Of a DNA stretch of 64,000 nt, positions 56,034-64,000 are shown piece after piece. Made by a program: the position numbers and the translations under genes. Numbering within the stretch: the stretch's first letter is position 1; every line of letters starts with the position of its first letter. Source of the DNA: Carboxylicivirga marina (GTDB taxonomy: Bacteria > Bacteroidota > Bacteroidia > Bacteroidales > Marinilabiliaceae). The notes below the pieces were generated by a model. The model ran no database searches. It worked only from the letters and a program-made list of their open reading frames with translations, and was not told where the DNA came from. The stretch is from positions 94,343 to 158,342 of the forward strand of contig NZ_JAENRR010000007.1 in the NCBI RefSeq assembly GCF_016612505.1, given 5' to 3'.

Positions 56034-57080
56034 ATGAATCACCCGATTGTTTCCGAATTACGTATACTAAAGTTATATGCCCTGGTATGGTTAATTGTGT
56101 GTGCTGTTCATGCCACATTAAATGTCATTATTTACGAATTACCACTTGAGCCAGCCATTATTGATAGCCTGACATTCACTGTGTTGATGTTCTTTTTGGG
56201 TCTTAGTATTTGGTTCCCTATTTTCTATGGCGACCGCACAAAAGGAAAGCTAAGTGTGGCCATTCAAATACTGGTAGTGGGTTCTATCATTGTGTTTTTG
56301 TGGCTGTTCTTGGGTTACCAGTTCTTAGAGTTAATCTTCTCCGTAGAAATAATTACTGAACTGTTTGATCGAAATGCATTAATCATACGAGCGACAGTAG
56401 GTGGCCTTATTTTTATGATTTTCGTGATGATTTATTACATGCTTATTTTTTACAATGAGCTGGAAGAAAAGAATCGTCAGCACGAAACCATGAACCGCCT
56501 TTTGCGCGAGACCGAACTTAATGCCCTTAAGTCGCAGCTGAATCCTCATTTTTTATTCAATAGCCTGAATAGTGTTAGTTCATTAACCATTACAGAACCC
56601 GATGCTGCACGAACGATGATTAATAAGCTGTCGGAGTTTATGCGCTACTCGTTAAAGAAAAATGAAGATGCATTACTACCCCTTCGGGATGAATTAAAAA
56701 ACATTGCCCGTTATCTCGAAATTGAAAAAGTACGCTTTGGTGATCGCCTCTTGTGCGAATTGGAAATACCAAATGAATGCAAGGATAAAAAGGTGCCTGT
56801 ACTGATTCTGCAACCACTATTTGAGAATGCCGTAAAACATGGTGTTTACGAAAGTATTGAACCGGTTAATATCAGAACCTATTGCCGTCTGATAGATAAC
56901 GAACTGGAGCTAAGTATCATTAACAACTATGAAGACGACAACGTGCAGCGAAAAGGGGCTGGTGTAGGTCTCGATAACGTTCGAAATCGACTGCATCTGA
57001 TCTATAACCGCTCTGATTTGTTGACAATCAACAAAGAGAATCACTATTTTGAAGTACTGATCCGTTTACCTCAAATATAG
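56034..57080 (+). CDS. LytS-type sensor histidine kinase
   Basis: The 348-residue protein has four N-terminal membrane helices (to about residue 140), a HisKA_7TM-free LytS-like kinase core with H-box QLNPHFLFNSLNSVSS (His about residue 172), and an ATP-binding domain (LQPLFENAVKHGV; GAGVGLDNVRNRL). It would phosphorylate the LytTR regulator encoded 136 bases downstream. The stimulus is unknown. Confidence 0.92.
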   Translation: MNHPIVSELRILKLYALVWLIVCAVHATLNVIIYELPLEPAIIDSLTFTVLMFFLGLSIWFPIFYGDRTKGKLSVAIQILVVGSIIVFLWLFLGYQFLELIFSVEIITELFDRNALIIRATVGGLIFMIFVMIYYMLIFYNELEEKNRQHETMNRLLRETELNALKSQLNPHFLFNSLNSVSSLTITEPDAARTMINKLSEFMRYSLKKNEDALLPLRDELKNIARYLEIEKVRFGDRLLCELEIPNECKDKKVPVLILQPLFENAVKHGVYESIEPVNIRTYCRLIDNELELSIINNYEDDNVQRKGAGVGLDNVRNRLHLIYNRSDLLTINKENHYFEVLIRLPQI

Positions 57081-57130
57081 TCTTGCGCTTACTTGAACTT
57101 TTTTCCTGGGCTTTTAGTTCAAGCTTATAA

Positions 57131-57160
57131 GTAAGTCGGGTTTGGTTTAAGCACCAAATG
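57131..57160 (+). repeat. Dispersed intergenic repeat, copy 4
   Basis: GTAAGTCGGGTTTGGTTTAA followed by GCACCAAATG carries the same core as the copies at 26550, 31860 and 33901, more decayed. Confidence 0.45.
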
Positions 57161-57216
57161 TATTTACGAAGTATATGAAGCAGATGTAATTAAAGTCCTT
57201 ATAAGACAAATAAACT

Positions 57217-57960
57217 ATGACCTATAAAGCACTAATTATTGACGATGAGCCGCCGGCACGAAGCATCATTCAGGCTTATCTGAAAAAACATACAAATATT
57301 GAAATTGCAGGTGAATATGGCAATGGTTTTGAAGCCATCAAAGCCATCAAAGAGCACCAGCCTCATATATTGTTTCTTGATATACAGATGCCGAAGGTAA
57401 CCGGTTTAGAATTGCTGGAAGTGATTGACGAACCAGTTCAGGTGGTGTTTACAACTGCTTATGACCAGTATGCTCTTAAGGCCTTTGAACTTAATGCGGT
57501 CGATTACCTGTTGAAGCCTTTTGATGAAAAACGCTTTGATGACGCGGTAAGCAAAGTGCTAGGTAAACTCCAATCAGGAGAAGAATCAAATCAGCAACAG
57601 ATTGAGCAGATGCAGGAAGCCAAAAGTGAAGTGCTGGAACGCATCGTGGTAAAGAAAGGGACAAAGCTTGAGGTGATTGACTTAGATAAGTTGTTATACA
57701 TTGAAGCGCAAGATGACTATGTAATGTTATATGCCGAAACAGGTCATTTTCTTAAATCAAAGACGATGAAGTACTTTGAGGAGCATTTGCCATCAGAACA
57801 GTTTATTCGTATTCATCGAAGTTTCATTGTTAATGTTGATAAAATAAATGGCTTAGAGCCATACGATAAAGATACTTACCTGGCTATCATTAATCCGGAG
57901 TGCAAACTAAAGGTTAGTCGAACGGGATACAAAAAGTTGAAAGAGCAGATGGATTTTTGA
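57217..57960 (+). CDS. LytTR-type response regulator
   Basis: The 247-residue protein has a receiver domain with the acidic pocket (IIDDEPPAR) and phosphoacceptor Asp55 (LFLDIQMP), the conserved Lys (LLKPF) and a C-terminal LytTR DNA-binding domain (about 145-245; YIEAQDDYVMLYAETG; FIRIHRSFIVNV). Partner of the LytS kinase upstream. Targets cannot be identified. Confidence 0.94.
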   Translation: MTYKALIIDDEPPARSIIQAYLKKHTNIEIAGEYGNGFEAIKAIKEHQPHILFLDIQMPKVTGLELLEVIDEPVQVVFTTAYDQYALKAFELNAVDYLLKPFDEKRFDDAVSKVLGKLQSGEESNQQQIEQMQEAKSEVLERIVVKKGTKLEVIDLDKLLYIEAQDDYVMLYAETGHFLKSKTMKYFEEHLPSEQFIRIHRSFIVNVDKINGLEPYDKDTYLAIINPECKLKVSRTGYKKLKEQMDF

Positions 57961-58002
57961 TTAAATAATTAAGATACAAAACCGTAAGATGTGGTCTTCA
58001 CG

Positions 58003-58093
58003 GCCCCCCATCGCCTGAAGGCACTTCCCCAAGGGGAAGATAAGTACCTTTTGATACTCTCCCCAAGGAGAGATACCCGAAGGGAGTGGGGGA
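58003..58093. repeat. GC-rich palindromic intergenic repeat
   Basis: The region contains CTTCCCC-A-AGGGGAAG and CTCTCC-CCA-AGGAGAG, enclosed by CCCCCC and GGGGGA ends. This is a composite palindromic repeat of a type scattered through Bacteroidota genomes. It is much more G+C-rich than its surroundings. The rest of 57961-58303 holds only the ribF promoter. Confidence 0.6.
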
Positions 58094-58280
58094 TTTTAGT
58101 TTAGAGGAATATTTACCTTATAATCCCAATTATATAATGGTATTTGCATTTGGTTTAATACCGAAATATTAATGAATCGAATTACTGGGTTGGCGAACTT
58201 AACGCTAAAGTCATTAAACAATCGGAATTAGTGCACCAATAAATCTTATGTCTTTAGTCTATAATCTTATGTCTTATTAG

Positions 58281-58288
58281 TATTTTTG
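58281..58288 (+). promoter_or_regulatory. Promoter -7 element TATTTTTG of ribF
   Basis: TATTTTTG fits TAnnTTTG and lies 16 bases before the ribF start codon, giving a very short leader. Confidence 0.55.
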
Positions 58289-58303
58289 CGAAAAATTTAA
58301 TTT

Positions 58304-59239
58304 GTGAAAGTACACTCCGATTTTTCAACTTTTAAGGCGCAAAAGCCAGTTATTACCATTGGTATGTTTGATGGTGTACACACTGGTCACCGCGTGCTTT
58401 TAGGGCAATTAAGCGATCAAGCTAAAGCTGTTGGTGGAGAATCAGTGGTGATTACCTTTTGGCCTCATCCACGCATGGTACTGAAGCAAGATGCTGACAA
58501 ACTTCGCTTTTTAACATCACCCGAAGAGCGAACAAAACTATTTGCCGAAATAGGCATTGATCATTTGGTACTTATCCCATTCTCATTAGAGTTGGCCGAG
58601 CTCACAGCCGAAGAGTTTATTAAGCAGATTCTTATTGATAAGCTGAGCATTTTCCATTTAATGGTTGGGTATAATCACCGTTTTGGTAAAGGACGTCAGC
58701 ACAATTTTGAAGAATATCAAGGGTTTGCCAAAAAGTATAATTTCTCAATATCGATGGTTGAGGCCGTCTTAACTGATGGTATGCAAACCAGCTCTACCGA
58801 TATACGAAATCACCTTTTATCTGGAGAGATGGAGGCAGCCAATAAAATATTGGGCTATCAATTTACCATTTCAGGACGTGTTGTTGGTGGCCAGCAATTA
58901 GGACGCCGTATCGGTTACCCAACAGCTAATGTTGAAGTGGAAGAGCCTTATAAACTGATTCCGCCCGATGGTGTATATGCTGTTAAAGTGCGAGTGGAAG
59001 GAAAGGATTATGGCGGGATGCTAAATATCGGCTATCGACCTACTGTCAATCACAATGTTGATCATCGCTCACTGGAAGTACATATTTTTGATTTTAACCA
59101 CGACATCTATTCAGAAGAGATTGAGTTAAGATTCATACAACGTGTTCGTGATGAACAAAAATTTGCCAATGTTGATGCATTAAAAGCACAGCTTAAAAGG
59201 GATGAAGAAACCATACGTGGGATTGTTGCACAGTCATAA
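58304..59239 (+). CDS. ribF: Bifunctional riboflavin kinase / FAD synthetase
   Basis: The 311-residue protein makes FMN and FAD. The N-terminal FAD synthetase domain has GMFDGVHTGHRVLL (about 19-32) and GYNHRFGKGR; the C-terminal riboflavin kinase domain has GRRIGYPTANVE (about 203-214). Start is GTG (58304); no ATG is available in frame upstream. Monocistronic. Confidence 0.95.
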   Translation: MKVHSDFSTFKAQKPVITIGMFDGVHTGHRVLLGQLSDQAKAVGGESVVITFWPHPRMVLKQDADKLRFLTSPEERTKLFAEIGIDHLVLIPFSLELAELTAEEFIKQILIDKLSIFHLMVGYNHRFGKGRQHNFEEYQGFAKKYNFSISMVEAVLTDGMQTSSTDIRNHLLSGEMEAANKILGYQFTISGRVVGGQQLGRRIGYPTANVEVEEPYKLIPPDGVYAVKVRVEGKDYGGMLNIGYRPTVNHNVDHRSLEVHIFDFNHDIYSEEIELRFIQRVRDEQKFANVDALKAQLKRDEETIRGIVAQS

Positions 59240-59303
59240 CAAATCATTCTGCAAATAGCTAGAAGCTAATAGCTAATAGCTGTCAGCTTTAAAACATTTT
59301 TAC

Positions 59304-59311
59304 TACTTTTG
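59304..59311 (+). promoter_or_regulatory. Promoter -7 element TACTTTTG of ahcY
   Basis: TACTTTTG fits TAnnTTTG and lies 46 bases before the ahcY ATG. The region before it (59257-59285) holds a short AGCTAATAGCTAATAGCT repeat. Confidence 0.6.
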
Positions 59312-59356
59312 TAGTCCTTTTTGAATAAAAAACAACAAGAAAATAAAATAACAGTT

Positions 59357-60760
59357 ATGGCTGATTATAAAGTAGCTGACCTGAGTTTAGCTGATTACGG
59401 AAGAAAAGAGATTTTAATTGCCGAAAAGGAGATGCCCGGATTAATGGCACTTCGTGCAAAGTATGGTGCTCAGAAACCTTTAAAAGGTGCACGCATCATG
59501 GGTTCATTACACATGACTATTCAAACGGCTGTGTTAATTGAAACATTAGTTGAGTTGGGTGCCGATGTGCGCTGGTGTAGTTGTAACATTTACAGCACCC
59601 AAGATCATGCTGCTGCTGCAATTGCAGAAGCTGGTGTACCTGTGTTTGCCTGGAAAGGTGAAACTTTGGAAGAGTACTGGTGGTGTACCGAGAAAGCATT
59701 AAACTTTGGCGATGGCTTAGGTCCTGAAATGATTGTTGACGATGGTGGCGATGCTACTTTAATGATTCATAAAGGTGCTGAGGCTTTAGTTGACGCTTCT
59801 TTCCTTGATGCTGACTACTCAGCTGAAGGTGAGGATTATCGTGAATTGATCGCTTTGGTTAAGCGTACCTTCAATGAAGATCCTCAGCGTTGGAAGAAAG
59901 TCGCTGATGACATTAAAGGTGTAAGTGAAGAAACAACAACAGGTGTTCACCGTTTGTACCAAATGATGGAGCGTGGCGAATTGATGTTCCCTGCTATCAA
60001 TGTCAATGACTCGGTAACAAAGTCGAAGTTTGATAACCTGTACGGATGTCGCGAAAGTTTAGCGGATGGTATCAAGCGCGGAACTGACGTAATGGTAGCT
60101 GGTAAAACAGTTGTGGTTTGCGGGTATGGTGATGTAGGTAAAGGTTGTGCGCAAAGTATGCGTGGCTTCGGAGCCCGTGTAATTGTTACTGAGATTGACC
60201 CGATTTGTGCGCTTCAGGCGGCTATGGAAGGTTACGAAGTATCAACTGTTGAAGCTGCTTTACCTGAAGCGAACATTGTGGTAACTACCACTGGTAACAA
60301 AGATGTGATCACCATTGAGCACATGGCTGCCATGAAAGACCAGACGATTGTTTGTAACATTGGTCACTTCGATAATGAGATTCAGGTTGAGAAATTGGAG
60401 AATTACCCGGGTATTAAGGAAATTAACATTAAGCCTCAGGTGGATCAATTCGAATTCCCAGAAGGGCATAGCATCATCTTATTGTCTCGTGGTCGTTTAG
60501 TTAATCTTGGTAATGCTACAGGTCACCCAAGTTTTGTAATGAGTAACTCATTTACAAACCAGGTATTGGCTCAGATTGAAATCTGGAAGAACGATTATGA
60601 AGTGGGTGTGTACACTTTACCAAAACATTTGGACGAAGAAGTGGCACGTTTACACCTTGAGCAATTAGGTGTAAAATTAACTCGCTTAACAGATGAGCAG
60701 GCTGAATACATTGGTATTAATCCTGATGGCCCATATAAGCCAGAACACTATAGATACTAG
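59357..60760 (+). CDS. ahcY: Adenosylhomocysteinase
   Basis: The 467-residue enzyme splits S-adenosylhomocysteine to adenosine and homocysteine, feeding the methionine cycle. It has the NAD-binding motif [13 protein letters not shown], the substrate-site motif ([13 protein letters not shown]) and C-terminal [17 protein letters not shown] and [13 protein letters not shown] 59357 ([15 protein letters not shown]) is chosen; the frame is open to a TTG at 59321, but those residues are unlike the family. Its homocysteine product links it to the methionine genes at the left edge of the window. Confidence 0.97.
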   Translation: MADYKVADLSLADYGRKEILIAEKEMPGLMALRAKYGAQKPLKGARIMGSLHMTIQTAVLIETLVELGADVRWCSCNIYSTQDHAAAAIAEAGVPVFAWKGETLEEYWWCTEKALNFGDGLGPEMIVDDGGDATLMIHKGAEALVDASFLDADYSAEGEDYRELIALVKRTFNEDPQRWKKVADDIKGVSEETTTGVHRLYQMMERGELMFPAINVNDSVTKSKFDNLYGCRESLADGIKRGTDVMVAGKTVVVCGYGDVGKGCAQSMRGFGARVIVTEIDPICALQAAMEGYEVSTVEAALPEANIVVTTTGNKDVITIEHMAAMKDQTIVCNIGHFDNEIQVEKLENYPGIKEINIKPQVDQFEFPEGHSIILLSRGRLVNLGNATGHPSFVMSNSFTNQVLAQIEIWKNDYEVGVYTLPKHLDEEVARLHLEQLGVKLTRLTDEQAEYIGINPDGPYKPEHYRY

Positions 60761-60779
60761 AAAGTATTTAATGATATAG

Positions 60780-60813
60780 GAAAGCCGCTTTCATAATTGA
60801 AAGCGGCTTTTTT
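60780..60813 (+). terminator. Terminator of ahcY
   Basis: AAAGCCGCTTTC and GAAAGCGGCTTT form a 12-bp stem, followed by T6. It also faces the convergent OMP pseudogene. Confidence 0.9.
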
Positions 60814-60822
60814 GATGCTTGA

Positions 60823-61632
60823 CTAGAAACACCAACCAATTCTGATTCCTCCAGAAATTGCTAATGGAAAGGTATCAATACCTCCTATGAACGCTTTGTG
60901 AGAGCCAAAGTCATCGTTATTATTTCCAAAGCCGTATCCTACTCAAACAAAGGTGTCGACAATAAATCCGTTATCGATTACCCATTGTTTACCAAAGTTT
61001 AGTAGTATTCCAAACATGGCATTTGTCTTTCTTTCTTTGTCTGAAGAGTAAAACATATCATCTACATGATAATCATATGAATAATATGAAAATGCGATTT
61101 CGGGTCTGATATAAGTGCCTTTTAATATGTGGGCATATCGTTGACCTCTTAGATAATAATCAGGGCTTTTAATATATTTCAAACCGATTTTAATAAAAGC
61201 TCCTTTTTCATCGGCCTCGTATATATCATTTCCCACACCAATTATTCCCAGTGTTGTTTCAAAACTTCTTCCTGGCCTTATACTTCTTTCGTAGCTCATT
61301 TTAAGACTATTAAAGAGTGGAGACAGAAAATTAACCTTAATTATGTTTTTATGGTTGTCGGCATAATTAGCTGGGTTAGATATAGACTTTGTAAAAGTCA
61401 GGACTTTACCATTGGCCAATATTACTTTAGCTACGTCTGATTTATCAATGCCAAATAGTATGGTTTCGCTAACATCTGGATTAGAATACTTAATTTCTAA
61501 ATCACCAATTTCTTTTATGACGCAATTAATTGTGTCATTGCTGGTTTTAATAAGCTTATCCTGCGAAAACCCCGTTGTGCAGACTAAGAAGATTGTTAAG
61601 GTTGCCAATAGGCAGCTGCCTGAAAATTTCAT
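60823..61632 (-). pseudogene. Outer-membrane beta-barrel protein, interrupted by TGA
   Basis: The gene starts at 61632 with a signal peptide (TIFLVCTTGFSQ) and runs 229 codons to a TGA (60943-60945). The same frame then continues with VGYGFGNNNDDFG, SHKAFIGGI and LAISGGIRIGWCF, ending at TAG 60823. The extra 39 codons supply the last two strands and the C-terminal aromatic residue needed for outer-membrane insertion. The truncated product would therefore not assemble. An N-terminal region (CVIKEIGDLEIKYSNPD) resembles small Bacteroidota barrel proteins of unknown role. Confidence 0.75.
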
Positions 61633-61671
61633 ATGTGTGTGTTTGATTAAATATGCATGACATTTCTATCG

Positions 61672-62076
61672 TCAGGAATTTATTATTCTTACGATCGTTT
61701 TTTGAACTTCTTTTTTGACCTGATTTCGTAACATAAAGAAAACAAATGGAGAAAGAACAAGTGTATAAACACTTGTGGCATAACTAAAGTTTACCAAATA
61801 TGATACAGTTGCAGCCAATAAGCCAACAATAATAGCTATTAGCAGTGGTTTAGTCATATCTGCAAAAACACTTATCTCTGTCATCATTTTTCTTTCTATC
61901 AGTTGAATATCGGTATTCACAATAAGTATTGGGCTTGACGATATCTTTAACTGCAGCTTATAAGTGTTTCTGGTAAGGATAGCACTTTGAAGTAGTGCAT
62001 GGCTTTTAAACTTTGCCAATAATTCATTATGGTTTTTTCCTTGAATGGTTGTTTCAAAAACTTTGTGTTTGATCAT
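61672..62076 (-). CDS. Small membrane protein of unknown function
   Basis: The 134-residue protein has a soluble N-terminal half (MIKHKVFETTIQGKNHNELL, then strand-like ILTRNTYKLQLKISSSP) and two hydrophobic helices (LLIAIIVGLLAATVSYLV; VYTLVLSPFVFFML), ending with a basic tail. No family recognised. It lies 10 bases from the SUMF1-like pseudogene and 39 bases from the broken barrel gene, all on the minus strand. Confidence 0.6.
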   Translation of the reverse strand: MIKHKVFETTIQGKNHNELLAKFKSHALLQSAILTRNTYKLQLKISSSPILIVNTDIQLIERKMMTEISVFADMTKPLLIAIIVGLLAATVSYLVNFSYATSVYTLVLSPFVFFMLRNQVKKEVQKTIVRIINS

Positions 62077-62086
62077 ATTGCTAGCC

Positions 62087-62798
62087 TTAGTTTTTACAGT
62101 CTTTTACACATCGAAATCCTACGGCAAAGTAACACCAACCCGGACTTAAGCCCTTACGATAGAATACGCGTTTGCACATTGGCCCTGAATGCCAGCTGCC
62201 CCCTCTGATGACCCTTCCGAATCCTTCTTTCGGACCTTGAGGATTCTCATATTCACATTTGGCATAATAATCAGGAGAATATTTGTCGGCTACCCATTCC
62301 CAGGCGTTGCCTGCCATGTCATGAATACCGTATGCATTTGCTTTACTATGTGTGCCAACCGGGTGGATGAGGTTAATCCAACCATTGGGTTTTGTTTTAT
62401 CCTTCTCATATTCCCACTTATTCCCATTCGGCTTCTGTAGGCAAACGTTTTCCAGCCCATTCGGCATATTTTAATGCATCGCCATATGAAACGCCCACTA
62501 CCGGATAATCCGGATATTGTTCTCCACTTCTGAATACGTCAGTGTTCCAAAACTCAGGCAATCGATGACCGGTTTCTGTACAAAATGCCAAATATTCAGC
62601 ATTGGTGACTTCATTGACATCTATATAAAAGGAGTTAAGCTTTACAACATGAGCCGGACTTGCAGGGTTTAGATTCTCTTTATAGTCTTTCCCCATTTTA
62701 AATTCGCCGCCTTTAATCAGACTCATGCCTTCAGGAATTGGTTGTGAGTGGCAGTTTATACCAACAAGAAGGATGAGTATAATTAGTAGATATTTCAT
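62087..62798 (-). pseudogene. Formylglycine-generating-enzyme-like (SUMF1) gene, frameshifted by a 10-bp duplication
   Basis: The 5' part (signal peptide LILLVGINCHSQ; MGKDYKENLN; YIDVNEVTNAEYLAFC; RLPTEAEWE) ends at TAA 62418. The 3' part (KWEYEKDKTKPNGW; IHDMAGNAWEWVADKY; RVIRGGSW; GFRCVKD) continues in another frame from about 62415. At the junction CATATTCCCA (62407-62416) is followed by CTTATTCCCA (62417-62426). Removing one copy restores TEAEWEYEKDK, the normal family sequence. ATG 62798 is taken as the start. SUMF1-like proteins include sulfatase activators and other secreted domains. The gene is inactive as read. Confidence 0.8.
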
Positions 62799-63000
62799 TG
62801 TAGTTGATTTGGTTATGGTATAAATATAGAAAGAATGAGCAAGCCTAAATAGTAGAGGCACATTTATTTTATTGGCTGGTATTCTTTTAGCCCTAGCGCT
62901 GTCAATTAATTTGATGTCGAACTTGGCTTAAGCGCGAAATTTGCCCATTTTTTATTGTCCTGTACTGATAGTGTTTCGCCCTGTATATATATTCACCCAA

Positions 63001-63135
63001 TTGGGGGCAGTATGAAGCCGTTCGTGGCATATTATGGCCGTGTTGGGGGCTATTTAAGTTAGGATGGGGGCAACTTGTATCAGTGTTGGGATAGTTTTTA
63101 TTCCAATTGGGAGGAAAAGTAATCGGATTGGGATG
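63001..63135. repeat. 21-bp tandem array (array D)
   Basis: Units headed TTGGGGGC or TTGGG begin near 63001, 63021, 63043, 63064, 63086, 63107 and 63128, with spacings of 20-22. Alternate units repeat at 42-43. CCAATTGG occurs at the first and sixth units. Only the G-rich head is conserved; the remainder is variable. The last unit ends at the ispD stop codon. The region 62862-63000 has a few CCCA words that may be inverted relics. Confidence 0.6.
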
Positions 63136-63840
63136 CTAAATCTCCAGCTCGTCCTCATCCTCCATTTCTTCAAAGCCTGCCTTGATAAATGCTTCGGCAA
63201 GAACGAGGTCAAAAGGTGTAGTGATCTTAATATTTTCACGATTACCTGCTACCAAATGAATCGTTTTGCCGTAGGCTTCCACAACCGATGCATCGTCGGT
63301 AAACAAGGAGTCATAGTCCTGATTATAGGCCGCCATTAACTGGTCAGAATGAAATACCTGGGGTGTTTGTACCAGTTTAATACTTGAGCGATCTATTGCT
63401 TTGCTGCAATCATCATTAAGCTGACGAATGGATTCAAAAGCATCTAAAACAGGTATCGCGTTCCCTAAAGCCTGGGCATGATGATAACAGCGTTTTAAAG
63501 TATTGGGTGATACAAAAGGACGAACGCCATCGTGAATACCAATAAGAGCCGTTTCAGTAATTAAAGACAGACCGTTTTTGACACTTTCAAAACGTGTTGA
63601 ACCACCTTTAGCTATTTGATGTTTTGCATCGAACTGATGCTCTTCACATAGCTGTTGCCAATAGTCAATCTGACTTTCGGGCAATACCAGAATTAGTTTC
63701 ATCTGGGTGTCAAATTGTTGGAAGGTCTTAATCGTGTGCATCAAGACCGGCAGGTCATTGATTTTTAGAAATTGTTTAGGAACCGAACTTCCCATTCGTG
63801 TGCCGCTACCACCGGCTACAATTACAGCATAATTTGTCAT
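63136..63840 (-). CDS. ispD: 2-C-methyl-D-erythritol 4-phosphate cytidylyltransferase
   Basis: The 234-residue enzyme makes CDP-ME in the MEP isoprenoid pathway. It has the nucleotide-binding start VAGGSGTRMGSSVPKQFL (about residues 8-25), IHDGVRPFVS and QTPQVF, and ends with ENIKITTPFDL and an acidic tail. Length is normal. It is divergent from an unidentified reading frame at the right edge. Confidence 0.96.
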   Translation of the reverse strand: MTNYAVIVAGGSGTRMGSSVPKQFLKINDLPVLMHTIKTFQQFDTQMKLILVLPESQIDYWQQLCEEHQFDAKHQIAKGGSTRFESVKNGLSLITETALIGIHDGVRPFVSPNTLKRCYHHAQALGNAIPVLDAFESIRQLNDDCSKAIDRSSIKLVQTPQVFHSDQLMAAYNQDYDSLFTDDASVVEAYGKTIHLVAGNRENIKITTPFDLVLAEAFIKAGFEEMEDEDELEI

Positions 63841-63890
63841 TCGTTCATTGGGTAAACGTTTTTTAATTTTCTCCCTGCTTCAAATTTAAG

Positions 63891-64000
63891 GTGTGTTTAC
63901 TAATAACACAAGAGAAAAGAGCTTTGGAGTTACCCCATAATACAGATGCCTATCTCATGGATTTCTTAGTTAACAAGGGTTTGCAGGGAATGCTAAGTGA
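63891..64000 (+). CDS. Possible partial gene running off the right edge
   Basis: A frame open from GTG 63891 to the window end reads MCLLITQEKRALELPHNTDA, then YLMDFLVNKGLQGMLS. It lies 50 bases from the divergent ispD start, a natural distance for a divergent gene. No family was recognised, and a TTG or ATG further in could be the start. Chance remains possible. Confidence 0.3.
   Translation, partial: MCLLITQEKRALELPHNTDAYLMDFLVNKGLQGMLS

Noticed and set aside
54949..57960. A complete LiaFSR-type operon
   Set aside because: The LiaF-like gene is separated from the kinase by 383 bases with repeats, and the regulator is of the LytTR type, so operon membership is not shown.
14191..60945. Reassigned stop codon in this organism
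   Set aside because: Interrupted genes use TAG, TAA and TGA, while dozens of intact genes end properly with the same codons.

Overview
The window is chromosomal DNA of a Bacteroidota bacterium, most likely a marine or sediment member of the Bacteroidales/Marinilabiliales. Several things point there: TonB receptors with STN and carboxypeptidase-like domains, an ECF sigma/FecR pair, a GH92 lipoprotein, a LytS/LytTR pair, SPOR and DUF4139 proteins, promoters of the TAnnTTTG type, almost no Shine-Dalgarno sequences, and A+T-rich intergenic DNA. There is no rRNA, no CRISPR array, no prophage and no intact transposase. One tRNA gene, Leu(TAG), is present.

Layout. 1-735: the 5' end of an O-acetylhomoserine sulfhydrylase gene (minus strand) with a methionine-rich leader ORF in front of it. 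736-9000: GH92 lipoprotein, Na/Pi cotransporter, recJ and a lipA-lipB operon. 9356-14060: M3 peptidase, AI-2E exporter and a small secreted protein. 14190-16750: a beta-helix (GH141-like) protein followed by a broken outer-membrane protein gene. 16986-22700: a lipoprotein, an ECF sigma/anti-sigma pair, a TonB receptor and a Cys-rich lipoprotein. 22773-31650: SIMPL, DUF4139, cold-shock, FkbM, TRM11-like and TPR/HTH genes, with several damaged genes among them. 31650-34100: repeat-rich DNA around a 240-residue protein of unknown function. 34097-40200: a 1158-residue protein resembling PPi-dependent PEP carboxykinase, then recQ. 40533-46020: tatC, lptB, tRNA-Leu, tig, clpP and clpX. 46033-50273: a minus-strand envelope operon (glycosyltransferase, HU-SPOR protein, two UPF0104 membrane proteins). 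50437-54016: rsmA, mgtE and a serine hydrolase. 54017-54948: repeats and a MITE-like element. 54949-60760: LiaF-like protein, histidine kinase and regulator, ribF, ahcY. 60800-63840: broken OMP gene, small membrane protein, frameshifted sulfatase-modifying-factor-like gene and ispD.

Three things deserve attention. First, metY is preceded by a short ORF encoding MMMCMMMTR, which looks like a ribosome-dependent attenuator sensing methionine and cysteine supply. Second, four intergenic arrays have a 21- or 42-bp period (two or four helical turns). Two of them, at 32.6 and 54.1 kb, share the same unit design but carry different palindromes. Third, at least five accessory genes carry one or two inactivating lesions each (early stop codons of all three kinds, or a 10-bp duplication), and a sixth has lost an obvious start. 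The neighbouring housekeeping genes are intact. This suggests ongoing loss of small secreted and accessory genes.
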